64,000 nt of DNA from contig NC_092580.1 of NCBI RefSeq assembly GCF_037975245.1, forward strand, positions 4,440,501-4,504,500, given 5' to 3'. This document shows, piece after piece, positions 1-14,500 of this stretch. Origin of the DNA: Apostichopus japonicus (taxonomy: Eukaryota > Echinodermata > Holothuroidea > Aspidochirotida > Stichopodidae). Under the pieces are notes generated by a model, which saw only the letters and a program-made list of their open reading frames with translations, ran no database searches and was not told the DNA's origin. How positions within the stretch are numbered: position 1 is the stretch's first letter; each line of letters starts with the position of its first letter. The position numbers and the translations under genes were made by a program.

Positions 1-1113
1 AAGATTCAGCTGTATGTAACTGTAAGGACCAGTATGTCTATATTATTTGATATTTTCAGAATTCATCAAATTTTTTGAGAAAAAATCTGTATAATGATGT
101 TGGTAATTAGTACTGCTGATTATAGTACTACCCATCATGTAACTAGTAAACGGTGGTGTTACCAGGGAGTAGTATATCTCACAAACAAAGGGAGAATGGA
201 GGAAATCAGACAGACAATAACAACCATTGTTTTAGTTTAATTTAATCATTGCTGATGATTAAATCACTCATCATTATATTGAATATGAAGAAGGAATTCA
301 GAGAGACATAATAGACATTCATGAAAATTGACCATTATTCTAAGAACAAAGGTATTTGCAATACTAAAAGATATTGAAGGTCAGTCTTAGGTGTAAGAAA
401 GGGGGTTCAGAGGGGGGGGAAGCTGCCACCTCAGTTTTCAAAGTGGGGGTGGTGGGAGGGGGGTAGAGGGGGAGGAAGGAGATAGGCGCACGATAATATT
501 GCTGTCCCGTTACTTTGCTAACATTTCTAACTGGATTTGTTATCAAAAAAAGCACCAGACAATGATGGTCAATGATGAGTGACATATACCTCTTAATCTG
601 TCAAAATTTGTACTTTCATTCGAAACTGTGAGAGAAATAATGTAAATTTCAATATAAACAGTTGTGATTGCAGTACTTTGAATACTTTAAGGAAGTGGTA
701 GATATTTTGAGATTAAAATATTCAAATTTTTCAATTCACAAAACTCTAAGAAATCAATTGTCCTGCCTTGGCAACTGTATCATCTATAAAGCTTAAAAGC
801 TTCTGGGAAGGATTCACAAAACCTGTCAGCTTTCTGTCCCAGTTTTATAGAGCTTCCTATGCTACTGATTATTACAAGACTCAAGATATGTTCCCCTTCT
901 ATGAAGTAGTGATTACAATAGTCTCAGGTAACATTTATTATTTGTTATATATTTTTTTAATTTAACTATTATTATTATTTTATTATTTTTCATCATTTAT
1001 AATTTTTCAATTTAATATTTTTGTTCTTTTTTTTTTGCAATAAGAAAACGTTATGATTGAGATTGACATTTCTCTTTATTATTCGTTTTCTCTGCAACTT
1101 GACTATAATTTAG
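1..1113. other. Upstream intron of the alpha2-delta gene
   Basis: No exon with recognisable alpha2-delta sequence was found here. The stretch is AT-rich, with a purine/G-rich tract near 400-480 and oligo-T runs near 950-1040. The first supported exon begins at 1114 after an acceptor ending in TTTAG. A short open frame at 768-965 does not match the alpha2-delta segment expected at this point and is not called. The missing N-terminal exons (signal peptide, VWA_N, VWA with MIDAS, and Cache) should lie upstream of the window. Confidence 0.6.
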
Positions 1114-1839
1114 CTCGGATATTTGTCGGATCCACCCAATGTCGATTTCCTAGAAGTTGAGTTCGAAGACGACCAAAAAATCCAGGTTTGTCTTCTTTTT
1201 TCTAAGTTATCTTTTGTTTTGTTTCTTCTTTGTTTTTGATATTTAATTCAAGTACTAATTTGATATTTTTATTTTATTTTCTCCATGTATTGGCGGCTAT
1301 GTCTGCAGAATAAATTAAACTTAATACATATCAAGCTTTTGCTAAAAGTTGAGTTTATTTAGAACAACTGACAATCTTAAAAGGAGAAGAGGAATTGGGA
1401 GGTAGATATTTTGAGAATGAAGCTTAATTTGATAGGCAACCCGTGCAGAGGTACTGTACATGGCATGTCACTTTATTACAATTTCATTTTGAGTAATGCT
1501 TGCAGTTTGGAAGACTCATTTCAGACAGCCAGCTAGAGGAATAAATGATTTCTTTCTTAAGATATCTTAAGATATTCTTAAGATATCACTCCTAATAAGG
1601 ACTTAATTCAGAGTATCATGCTACCTTGGCTGTTGTAAGGCCTATCCATTTAAATCACTCAGACTCCCTTTTCATGTACCTGACCATTTGTTTAAAAAAA
1701 TGAGTATTTACTGGAGCTAGTTTTATTTTCATATGAATCTAAGTTTCATCTGTAATTCCTCTTTCAGCTACGGAAACAGATGATCGATGGTAAAACAGGG
1801 TCGGAAACATTTAGCACATTTGTGATGTCCAGCGACGAG
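1114..1839 (+). CDS. CACNA2D: alpha2-delta exons 1-2 of the window
   Basis: Two 72-nt, phase-0 exons (1114-1185 and 1768-1839). They encode LGYLSDPPNVDFLEVEFEDD and LRKQMIDGKTGSETFSTFVM plus SSDE. The pair matches the alpha2-delta stretch in which DFLDAELEND is followed by NKMIDGESGEKTF. Donors are CCAG/GTTTGT and CGAG/GTAAGG; the acceptors are TTTAG and TTTCAG. Confidence 0.9.
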
Positions 1840-4800
1840 GTAAGGACTAAGGATGCAAAAGCACTTAGTTAACGACGACTGTTTGCTAATGAGATCCGTT
1901 GCTTGTAAAGAACAAAATGTTGTAAATTTAAGAGGAAGATTGTTTGAAAGATTGCAGCATTTACTATAAATTTGTGTTGTTATTGATAGGTTAGTCTAAC
2001 TACCAAAATGAAATATAATAACAGCTGCAAGTTTTTGTTTTGTTTGGGGGGTGGGGTTTGGGTTTTTTTTTTCTTTTTCGAGGCAAAAGAGGTTTTCTGT
2101 AAACAATGATGATGAGGATAGTAAGATGGTATAAATATTCAAATCAATGACAGCAGATGAAGACCTCGTAATGATGCTTAGGACCGCCATCCGTTAGGGG
2201 GCTTGACTATTATTACATTTATAGCCAAATATTTACTTTAATTGAACTCAAAGAGGAAAGGAAATGAAAAGCTGTAAATTAGAATCAAGGTCAGAGGATG
2301 ATGACCTCTGACCCACGGCAGTGTCAATCCTAACGACAACGACGATGCTCAGAACTCATCAGCAGAAGTAAGAGAAAGATTTACTAATTGGTAAAGTCAT
2401 CTTCATCCTTGATTTAATTTGATCAACCTCGTTAGAGAAAAGAAAGGAAAAGATCATCTGAATATGAATCCTGAAATGGCAGCAATGGTTATGTGCGATG
2501 GTAGCTGTTGCCTCTTTTTAGGGGCTTGATAATTGTTTAATATTTAAATATTAATTTTTTTAGGTTTAATTAGTACATAAAACAAAGAGAAATAGAAAAG
2601 CAAGAGTTGTAAATCAAACCCAAGAAGACTGGGTTCACAATATGACTTCCAAGTACCATTGGTTCTACGGCAGGTTTTTATGTTTGAATAACGCTGCTAT
2701 GGGAAACTTGTCATATGTAGATCGCCACAAAATTGACTGCGGTGCGATGCTTCAAGGAGATACGACTTGAGGCAGATTTGGTTTACTAATCTCCATTCTG
2801 TAACAGGCTGTAATAATGATGTTTATAGAACAGATATTGCAAATATGTGTTCTGTGTGTGCCATCCATAACTGCTGAACATTGTCGACTTGTCACAGATT
2901 GACATGAGCTGGGTTTTTTTTGGGGGGGGGGTATAATTTTGAAAATAAGCCAAAAGATGGTTTGCTATGCTTTGTTAACAAAGGCTGCTCTGAAATTTCA
3001 CATAAGGACACACATATGTATACACAAAGATGAAGAAGAAGAGGAAAGTTGGAAACTACATACTTGAAACTCCAAACAGTTGAACACGTTTTCAAATTTA
3101 AATAATGAAGTGTCCTTTCACACTCCAAGAGTTTGAATCACATACTGGAAAATTCAAAGGGGGTGAAGTATATGCTTCAAAATTGTTCCAGACATTTGCC
3201 ATAAATATAGTAACGGTTTTATTATACCAGCAAATAAACTATTGAGATAAAGACAAAAAATAATGGAAAAATGATGGCACGTCTTCAAAATGTGTCCAGT
3301 CATTGACTATAAAAGGTAATAAGTAATGGTTTTATTATACCAGCAAATAAACTGTTGAGAAAAGAAGAAGTAACAGACAAAATTATGGCACATCTTCTAC
3401 TTCAGTGATGCAATTACAAGCAGGAGAGAATAACATCAGTTTGAATAAATAATGGGAATTTGTAGTACTACAAAATCAATGGCTGACATGAAGATATAAC
3501 ATACTGTACATGTACAATAAGACCAGGGAGTTGCCCTGTGAGGGGTTAGAAAGAATAGCTATGGGGAGGTGGGGGGGTGACTGGTGGGGAGGATCTATAC
3601 TATGGTTTAGGAGTGGATTTTTATCGGAGGTCCAATATTTTCTTCCACTAAGAGTGCTAATTTGCAAACCAGTGTTTTTCTTACGTGGGCTTTTCGAGAA
3701 GTCGTACCCCACCTAGTAGTGCATTTCCATTAAGTTGAGTCTGCAATGGTTCATTCTCACTTTTCTGTCACCACATAAAGGTTTTTCCTCTTTCTAGTGG
3801 AGTGACTTAATGTAGTTGATGCGGTAAAAAAAAACGATGTGTTTTGACATGACCCTTAAAACGCCAGGCTTGGTGGGTGCGGGCGGGTTAGTGGGTGATT
3901 CAAAAACATTTGTCACTGACTTCATTCTACAGTGACTAACATGTGGTTGTTTTTGCACACTCCCCTTCCAGCAACAAACCATTAATGATGACAGAGTCGC
4001 CAAAATTCTCCATGTATTTGTTTTACAACTGTTGTAGCTTTCATTTTTAATAGTTCTTGGAAAATACCTCATGCATTCATGTGTGATTTTTGTTGTAGTA
4101 AAGTTTGAACTCATTAAGGGTGCATATATACCATGCATATAAGATGTTACATTTATAACAGGCCGTATGGATTTGAATCGTTGAAACTAATACAGTCCGC
4201 CGTGGTGGAATACCACTTTCACGATATTTATACGTCCGTTCTCACTCTCCATCAACAGAGATACGTTGAGGAAGTGGACATGACCTACTCGTTCACGTTC
4301 ATCAACAAAACGACATTCAGGTTTGGAAGCCATCATTTTTTATTTAAAGTAGGCCTACGGTAGTTTTGAATGTTGTTTGTAAACTTTGAATGTGAAGCAA
4401 GTTACTGAGCAGTATATAACGAATGAGCAGTAAGGAGATCTCTTCTCAAGTTTAAATTGATAGGAAAAACTGAAAGCGAGCTAAAACGATTGTTACGCCG
4501 TCATCTTTGTCCTACCTGCTTGCCTCTACTGTCACCAAAATACCAGATGATGAGGATCAAAATTTTATGGTTTTCTGCATAACTGCAGTCTCCGAGGATT
4601 TTCAACTCCCTGATGCATTTAATTATAAATATCGTGATGTTTTTCTGTATGCCAATACTGACCAACATACTGGTTTGGAGGATCCAGCAAAAATATTTGT
4701 TTCCATAATTTTGAGTCATTTTTCACATTTAGGGAATCAGTTTTCAAACTTTGGGGCGATATACGACATGACTGTTTTGCATTTCTTAAAAAATTGAACC

Positions 4801-7800
4801 ACACCGTAATCAAAGAAACCATAAAGACACCGCCCTAGATTTTATCACTAAACTAAGATTTATAAGGGAAGAGAGCAAAGGCATTTATTTTGATCCTCAA
4901 CAGTTTGTCAGCCAGACAGATTTGACTATAACCACAGTGTAAATTAAGCAGCATACAGTAAATAAAATATTTGACTCTCAGGCTGATTGCACTATTTGGA
5001 AATATACTTGACTCATTAATAAATATAAGAACAAATGTTGTGATTTTGTGTATAGAAATGCTTCCATCACTTCTTAGAATCAGCTGAGAAACTTTTAGTA
5101 GCTAGCTGCTTAGATCTTAGGGATTATTAACTCTATTTGTAATTAATTTGATAAATAACTTGATCTTTTCAGCCTTCCAGTCGTTCTTTCTCTTGTTAGT
5201 CCATGTCACATTTATCCACTCTTTCTGTTCACAGCGTGGCTCTTGCCCAACCATTCTTTGACCTTGTTCAATTTGCACCAATAATTACTGGCACAGAACA
5301 AAGAAGAGGTAATTTAATTAATTAAATTAATTACATATAACTCTAAAAGAGCCACAAGTTTATTCTGATAAGGGATTTTTTTCTATCTTGTATGGCTGTA
5401 GATATGCCCTGGGAGGGCGGTTTTGCCAGGGCTGGGGGCATCACCCCATGACTACTTTCTCTTCCCCATTCTAGTCTGCTTTAAATTTTAAATTTGTTAA
5501 ACCTACAGGAGCTGTGTTTGTCCCCCCCAACCCCCCCCCCCCCCGGGTCACATAACTCATTTAGGAATGGAGTTGAGTGGGTGAACTTGACTGACTTCAT
5601 GATATTTCTATTTGTACCTTTTATTATTAGTTACACTGTCACCTTATTTTTCTTTTTAAAGATGTCAAGCTTGTTGCCTCCTAACCACTTGTGTTTTACG
5701 TATAACTTCCTTTTGTAAAAAATGGTTTGTTTTAGTCATGACCATTTAACATATGAAAGCCCATGAGGGCTAATTGAAGAAAAAATCAAATTAATAATAA
5801 TTTGTCACCAGAAATTATCAATTTATTTGTATTAACAAATGGTTAATTTATTGCTATAAATTATTAACTCATTCCCGCAAAGTACTTATTTCGATGCCAT
5901 GAATTATTAAATGGTTCTTACCAATTGTTAATTGGTACGAGTTATATAATTCGTCTGTACAAATAATTAATTCGTTGCTAGGTGTGACTGGTAGTAACTT
6001 TGTTGCTATGAATCATCTTTTCGTACGAACAAATGAATAGTTCTTAGCTTATTAATTCGTTAGCATGAATTAAGAGAAATTTTTTTTGTTCAAATGACAC
6101 TTAAATAAGCTATTGTACCACCATTTTAAAATAGATGATGCTAGGTTTTCAATGTTTCATACTTTGCAGCCAATACAGCCCTGAGTCCTGAACATCAGAA
6201 GGAGCATGTGGTACTCATTGCACCATGGTAAGTTTCTCTCTCCACCTCTCTCATCTTCTCCATGTCCCCCTCCACCTCTCTCTCACTCATCTTCTCCATG
6301 TCCCCTGTCACAACTTTGCCATGTTCCCCCCTCCTCTCATCTTCTCCATGTCCCCCCTCTCATCTTCACCATGGCCCCCCTCTTTCTCTCTCTCATCTTT
6401 TCCATGTCCCCCCCCTATCTCCACTCATTTTCTCCATGTCCCTCTCTGTGTGTAAGCATGATTTTATACCAATTTATCCTTGCACAGGATCTACATGACA
6501 CAACTCTATGTCTCTTTATGTATAGGTCGTTCTGCGAATCTTTGAAAGCAGAGACTAATGATACCTCTCAAGTTTACCAAGCAATCGATGATCCAGATGT
6601 CAATTCCTGTAAGTAGAATGCACTAGTTTGCTTCCTTTTCTAATTGGATTTTATAAACAGTCTTGCTCTCTGATTGAATTTGTTTATAATGTGATTAAGC
6701 AAAGATTGTACTAACAGGTTAAAATACTTCAGCTAAAAGTCTTCAATATGACAAAGAGAAACATAGGTACTGAAGCAAAAGGAAAGGAAAAAAAAATTAA
6801 TAATAATAATAGTAATCATAATGATAATGAAATCATAATAATAATCATAATATAAATGTAGCAAATCAACATTGGCCAAAGAAAGGAATCTAACAATTAA
6901 CTATGATAATAAATTTCATAACTCAAACAATTTTTCATATTATAAAATAACCAAGAATAAAAATTAAGGGAATATTTGAATTATATTACTTGATACATCA
7001 CCCTTTCTTTATTTTTTTGTATAAAACTGAATCATGAATATTTAATAACCTTAGAAAACAGTTTTCTAAATAAGCAATATGGACAGTTGAAACAAAAACT
7101 GTTTATTTAAGTATTTTAATCTTATTATAATCAATGCTCATAAATCTGTAGTATTTGACAGGTAAAAATTAACAAATTGAAACTTCAGCTCCCGTTTTTA
7201 AATATCTAAGTTAAAGGTCAGCAGATTTGGTCTCCACAATGAAATCAAATATTTGTGTTTGACAGTGTTTGATAGTTGAAACAAATAAATTATAATATTT
7301 ATTCTTAGTCCCTTTTACAGATGTTAATAAATTTGAAAGATAAGATCAAATATCAAAATGGAAACTTCAACTTCTGATTTATGTACTTAAAAGGTGTGAT
7401 CCCCAAAATGAAATCAAATATTTTACAGATGCAAATTTAAAATCTGTAGTATTTAACAGAAAAGATAAAGAAATGAAACTTGAGCTCCTCTTTAAATGTT
7501 TTAACGATCATCGTTATTGACTACTGGTTGCTAACAGTACTTAACCTTACATTTTTACAATACCTTCTTCCACGTGATTCTGACCGTCTCAGGCAGGTTA
7601 AATTAGGGAGATCAAGTACCTCATGTAAGGAGGAAATATTTTGAGGGCGGCGGCATGTAAAACGCTTGAGCATTGTGTTGTGATGATGATGACGTTGTGA
7701 TGATGTTGTGAGGATGTGTTGTGATGATGCCTTATTTGACTTCCTAGGATATTTAGGGGTATAGCAAGGTCCGTATACGATCAGATATATCTAAATTAAT

Positions 7801-10800
7801 CTCTTGAATCTGATCTTTCTGAAGGTGACATGGAAGCGATTAACAAACTATGGGGTGATGCTCTGACTACCTCTGATTGGGTGGAGAACATAACAAGAAA
7901 TGAAGCCTACAATGGATCGTCACCGTAAGTCATTTCTGAAACATCAGCGATGAGTACAATCTTACCGCAGTATTTCATTTCACGGAAAGCATATATAGAG
8001 ATATATGTACATTATATAGATATTACATGAAAATTAAACTTACTAGTTTCACAGTTTTGTCAGAATTGAATATGAGCTTGAACATGTTTGTTTATTCTTA
8101 TAACATTTTGTAACATGTTGTCAGCAAAATGTCATTCTAAGCCTCATAATTACGTGTTTCTCTGGGTTTCTCCTGTGATAAGACTTGGCAATATTACTAG
8201 CACTGAGCATTTACAATCCATGGCAACTAATGTTTTGGTTTTTGTTGGTTAATGTGATTGTATAGATATTTAGAGGAAGCATTTACATCATTGTCACTGC
8301 AAGATAAACATTAACAGTACCACTTCTAAGAGTTTATCAGCACCTGTAACAAGCTATAACCATGTTTTAGGGGAGTGTTTATATCCCACCATTGCACTTT
8401 AGGGTGTAATTATATAATATATTATATATAATTATATGATATTTAGAGGAAGCATGTATGCAGTAACATCATGTCACTGCCAGATAGACATATCTGAACC
8501 TGTAACAAACTATGACCTTGTTTCTTGTAGAGCATTTATACCCAACCAATGCTTTGTTTTGATAGGTTGTAATTGTATAGATATTTAGAGGTAACATTAC
8601 ATCATGTCACTGCCAGATAAACATTAACAATAACACTTCTATAGTTTGTACGGAACCTGTAACAAACTATGACCATGTTATTAGGGAAGTTGTTATATTC
8701 CCACATTTTTTTTTTCACCTCCAGGTGTATAATAATAATAATACTAATAATAAATGAACTTATAAAGCGCTAAAATCTACGAAGTATTCAATAGCGCTGT
8801 ACAACCCTAATAGAATTGTATAGATAATTGTATAGATATTGTAGTCCTAAATTCAGATAGATTTTCACTTTTTATGGATATTTTTTTTCTTGCCAGTTTC
8901 AAAAGAAGTCACATAATATAACTAAAAAAAGCTAAATTTTACCGTCCATTAATTAGCAAAAGGGTTTTATTTATCTACGCACTGAAAGATGATGTACCAG
9001 AAATTATAATTTCATAATATGTGACAACAGACATGATTTTTACAATCGTTAGCATTAAGCATCTCGTCTGTTTTTTTCAGGTTGGGAATAAGAAGCATCT
9101 TTGTGGCTACTCAGGGAGGCTTGTCCAGGTTTGCACCTGAAAGGTAAGCTGTAAATTCAGTGTATGAGGCTAGTGTGACTGTACAAACTCTAGTCTGCTC
9201 TGTGACTTTCATAATGGAAAGAAGAATTATGATTACATTATTGAACTGACAAAACAAGTCTGATACTTTTACATAAACAGTATTCTTCAAAATAGCAATT
9301 AATGCCTTAAAGATGATGTTTTTGTGTTATTCTTGGTTATCCTTGGAGACTACAAATCATTCATATTTAAAAGTGTACTGCATACTATTTTTGAGTAGCA
9401 ACATTGCGTGATTCATTTCATCTGGACCCTTCTTCATAACGAGTGAAATTTAAACACCTGAGAAATGTTGATTTCAGAATTTGTATACCTGACTTCCATC
9501 TGGAGTGTTAAGTGGGTTCTAGTTTGATCAACAGTCCAACAGTACAACAGTCCAAATCATCATTTAAGTCGCTCGAATTTGATTATTTAATTGAACCATA
9601 CTCCTGTTGTTTATCTTTTCTTTCTTATTGTTGTTGTAAGAATGCTTCCCTCAACTCACTCCAAACATTATGTCCACCCTCTCTCCCGCCCACCCCGACC
9701 CCCACCCTCAAAAGAAGGCGAAGAAATAACATATGGAAAAACTTGTTTTATAGGCATTTGGAAATTGTAGTTTCAACCAGCATGGCATACTCGGGCATGA
9801 AATCTCAGACTCCAAACGCTCAGCCGATATGTGTGGCAGCATTAACCTTTTAGTCACAGATATCCTCCTCTCGAGATCTTGGGCATGATGTTGTTGTTTT
9901 TATCTTCACCTCATCAGCTCATTGGACACTGAAGAGGCACAAAGAGCTAAGCAGGATCCTTGGGAACAGAATTATTACCGTCGGCCTCTCTACAAACCTG
10001 ACACTTACATCTTCTCAGTTCCATACAATGATGGGCAAGGTGAACCAATTTATCCCTTTCATCTCCATCAAAGACCAACAAGTTCTAGCATTCTATATTT
10101 TGCTATTGACTTTTATCACCCTATCGCATTTACTAACAGATTCCCCACCCCACCCCGGCCTCCTCACCCCCATGCCCTCCCCACCCCAACACCTACCTAT
10201 ACCTGAGGTACATTTGCTATAATTAAACAACATAGGTTTAGATAGATTCAGTTTGAAAGTAAACAAAACTTTATAAAAAACTTAAAAATTACCCTTGGGG
10301 TTGTGAAATATTCTTGCTCACATTCGACAAACTGTTGCAAGAAAGAGTAAATTACCACATAGATCTTTGACATGCTTTTGGAACGTGTCCAAGACTTTTC
10401 AGAAATTAAATTGATGAGACTCATTTCAGTTTATCATTGAGAAATGTGTCTTTACTAAATTGTGTTTGATGTTTGTATGGATAGTAATAGCTGTGTCCTA
10501 GTGTAAGCCACTCATATCTCATCTTGTTCCGAGGTGCACAACATTTGCGAACAAATGCGAAATCAATAAACGGAGGGGGGGGACAAAGAAAAAGATTTGA
10601 AAGTAACATACTTTCTTTATAAGAGCTGTCGTGACAACTATCAACGAAGCAAACAATATTTGTTGCGTTCATGTAGTATTTTTTTATGAGCTGCAGTAAT
10701 GTGGTAATGTTAGTTACATAAATGAAAAATAATTCTTCTGTTACTTGTTGTATCAATCATATTTTATATTCCATTTCCGTAGCTCTCACATTGAATACAT

Positions 10801-11484
10801 ATCGTAGAATATATTTTTTTACCAGATTCAAGATGGTAAATCGTCCTGATATCGGTTTATTTTAGTACTGTCATACTTGGGGTCTCAATTTTTATTCTTA
10901 TATTCTCTAACAGGCCTAAATAATGAAAGTGTGCTAGATATAACGGCTAGTAAAGCAATACACATCAATAGAAAATGGTCACCGGCAGGTATGTTATTGG
11001 TCCTTATGCTTCATTTTGTATTTATTTCTTTGTTTTTTTTTGTCATCTGATTACTTTTGATTATGTATACATGGAAGGAATGTTGTCTCCTAACTTGTTC
11101 GTTTTTGTCTGCGCCAAAAGTTTTTTTTTCTTCAGTAAATTGATTCTGAAAAAATTGAGAATAAAGCGATGAATTTCAGGACCTTCAATAAAAAGCGAAA
11201 TACACAGGGATATGATTATAGAACTCAATCTTATTGGTGTGAACACATATAACATCACTTCCCAGAATATGTTGATAGATTTGAAAAGAATCAATTAGCA
11301 GATGAAAATTTGAGCAACAGGCTAGCTAATAATTGACAAATCATTGAGCATAACTTCAAGTTGTTTCTTGTTGATTACTTAAATTATTAATATATATATA
11401 TATATATTATTAATATATATTAAATTATTAATATGTATTATGATTATTATTATTATTATTATGATTATTATAATTATTAAATTG

Positions 11485-11559
<75 letters not shown>

Positions 11560-14500
11560 CTGTAAAAGAATAAGAGACAGGATTTCCTTCATGCATCACT
11601 TTGGAAGGCGTTACTGAAAAGGAAAGACTGCCTAGCCAATATAACAAGCAATTTATACAGATCTAATAATCAAGTAATTAATTATAATCGTAACAAAGAT
11701 TTCAACTTTTTCCCCTGATGCTTTAGTTGTGGGAGCCATCCTGAATGCCCAGACTTTTGAGGAGTTTTGGCTGCCCAAAACCATGCAGGTAAATTTGCTA
11801 TGTGTTTTCATATTCACACATTGCTGCATGCAACGACATGGCAAGTTTGAGTGATTTTACTGAATAGCAGGAAGGTTTCATCATTTGGCCACTGATTTGA
11901 ACTTTCTTTATTTTGTTATCCATTTGTTGCCTTGGTAATGCTTTCTGTTACTCAGTACAAAGAATGTGTAATGGAATGTTCTGTTTTTTCTTTAAATGAC
12001 AATTTTGAAATATCAATGTTACTCTTTGTCTAATTTATCCCCAATATTTTGTTTTAACTTTTCATGAGTTTGCATGTAACTCATAAAGCTTTCCTTGTTA
12101 TCTCTTCAGGGAGAAAATGGACTGGATGGGGCTTATTGCTTTCAAAATACCTCTGTAAGTAGCTATTTTATGATACATGGTTGTATATATGCATCACATG
12201 CTCTGAAATTTATCTCATTTCTTTGTGCTGGGTGCATGTGATGTCTAAAATTACAGAATGTTATTTCCACCATTCTCTCTTAACTAGTATGTTCCATACA
12301 CACTCCTTGAAATACCCCTTCTTACATTTCAACACCTTACAATTTGCCAGTAAAGATGATTTTCTGATGATTAATGGCAACATATGCCTTTAATCTAACT
12401 TGTTAATTTATGTACGAGTTGTTAGTATAAATGTTTGGATAGGCATAGGCTAGTTAATGTTGGAAGCAGTTTATATTGTAAGGGACCTGGGTCTACTTTA
12501 GTCTTCTTCAGGACTTTGGAAGTAAGGCATAAATACTGCACATGACTGCAGCACTCAGATGCATAGAAACTAGATTTTATCGTGATCTTACTCTCCAGTA
12601 GAGCTCTCTTTTTCTACTGGACTATTAAGCTAAACTATTCCTATCAACTGTTTACAAATCGTACAAACTATTTACAAGAACGACCCGACACAGGTCTTGA
12701 CTGGTTGAAGTCGATGAAGTCTCGCTCTTTCATGCTAGAAATCATACCTCTTAATAACGTCAGAGACCTTCTGAGTAGTTAAATATAATTCCTTCTAAAA
12801 TAGGTGATTGATATCTGGTTAGCATTTTTGCAAATGATAACCAGATATTATAAAATGCTAATCATTTCTAGAATTATAATTGTTTAAAGTATTACAACTA
12901 GTCAGCATTGCACAATGCTAACAGATAAAGGGTGTGAAGACTCACGCAAAAAGAAAAGTCTAATGCCGGTAATCTGACCTAGTTTCGAATGAGGTGTAAC
13001 AGAAGTGTTAGACACCACCATCGATCCCAAAAAATACACACAGCTTGCTACCGTCGGTAATTAGACACTAGTGTACAGTCAGTACATACAGCTGCGGTCA
13101 ATACCCACAGCACAGTGTACAAACGATACAGTGATGGACATCTCAGGTCCAGCTAAAGATAACAAGGTATCACGTTTTGTTGCTATCTGCATTTTGTAGC
13201 GACAAGGGAAAAATCTTAAAGTTAATTTAAAGATGGCGGCACGTTGTTTGGGCCAGTCTTCAATGACTTTAAGCTTGATGTAAATGTAAACAATCATCTT
13301 GACAACCCAACTCAGTACACCTAAAGCATAAATGAAAGACTCTCCTGTTAGATGGCCAATAAGCTTGAACAGGCAAACTGTACAGTATTTGTCATCACCC
13401 AGCTGAAAGTGGTGACATAGAGAAAGTTCCCGCACATCCCACTACTATTTTAAATACAGGGCAAAATACAACTGTACTTAAAGAGAGGCACTCTTCAAAT
13501 GCACATTTGGGGACAAAATAAAGGGATTCAATATTAAAGTATCTTTCATACTTATTTTTTTTTTTTATGAAAGATAACCAATGCAACGGTTCTATATAGA
13601 CAGTTTCAGTAATTAGTTATTATATAGAAGCTGTCACTAAAAGATTTCTCCAAGGTAGCACCTACAATGTTTCATATTTCTAAACTCAATTTAATCTCAT
13701 TCATATATTGTAATTTTGTTTGCAATGTGTGATGGTTTTGTTAATACTTTTATTTATCAGGCACAACATTGCTATCTTTTGGATGATGGTGGTTTCATCA
13801 TTTCAACAAGTGCAGAAGATGTCAAAAGTGATGTAAGTATCTTATGAAATGACATAATCATATTTTGCTTTCCTCCCCCCCTCACCCTCCACTCCCCTCT
13901 CCCTTTTGTAGTTAGTTAGGCAATATGAATTTTGTATCTATGCAAGAAATGACCCATCAAGATTTTTGTCCTTTAGAGTTATTTATTTATTGTTTAATCT
14001 TTTCTTGTCCTATGTGTTACAGGTCGGGCGTTTCTTTGGTGAAGTCGACGGTAGAGTTATGCAGAGCCTGGTTAACAACAATGTCTATGCTAAGTATGTA
14101 ATGTGAAAGAAACATTTCATCCGATACAATATCAAATTTAGATGAATATGTAAAAAAAAAATTAGCAGAGAAATTAATGAAGTATAATTTTGAGAGAAAA
14201 AAAACCCCCAAAGGAACAAAGTGTATAGATTTAATTCTTTAGTATGTATGATTTAATCCCTCAAGTCTTGATATGTCAATTTTTAGCTGTCTCCCTAGAC
14301 GTTAAAAAAAATGCGAAAATTAGATACGACACACAAAATGTCATAAAAAAAGAATGCAATTTATGTAATAAGTCGAAACTCTAGAAAAGCTAACCAACAG
14401 AAAGTGTTTACACAAATATAGGTATCATTCCTATTAATTTTTTTCCCCTTAATTTCCTCACATGAAATTATGCATGGAAATGATTACAAAAATGAGATGT

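Noticed and set aside
768-965. 65-codon frame near the window start
   Set aside because: It is followed by a GTAACA site, but the sequence does not match the alpha2-delta region expected before exon 1114-1185 and no in-phase join was found.
6206-6616. 136-codon frame spanning 6206-6616
   Set aside because: It reads through a pyrimidine-rich intron between two good alpha2-delta exons; the true frame uses the GTAAGT donor at 6228 and the TATAG acceptor before 6526.
13079-13435. 118-codon minus-strand frame in an alpha2-delta intron
   Set aside because: No recognisable motif; likely chance or an old repeat. GC content is slightly higher than its surroundings but there is no splice support.
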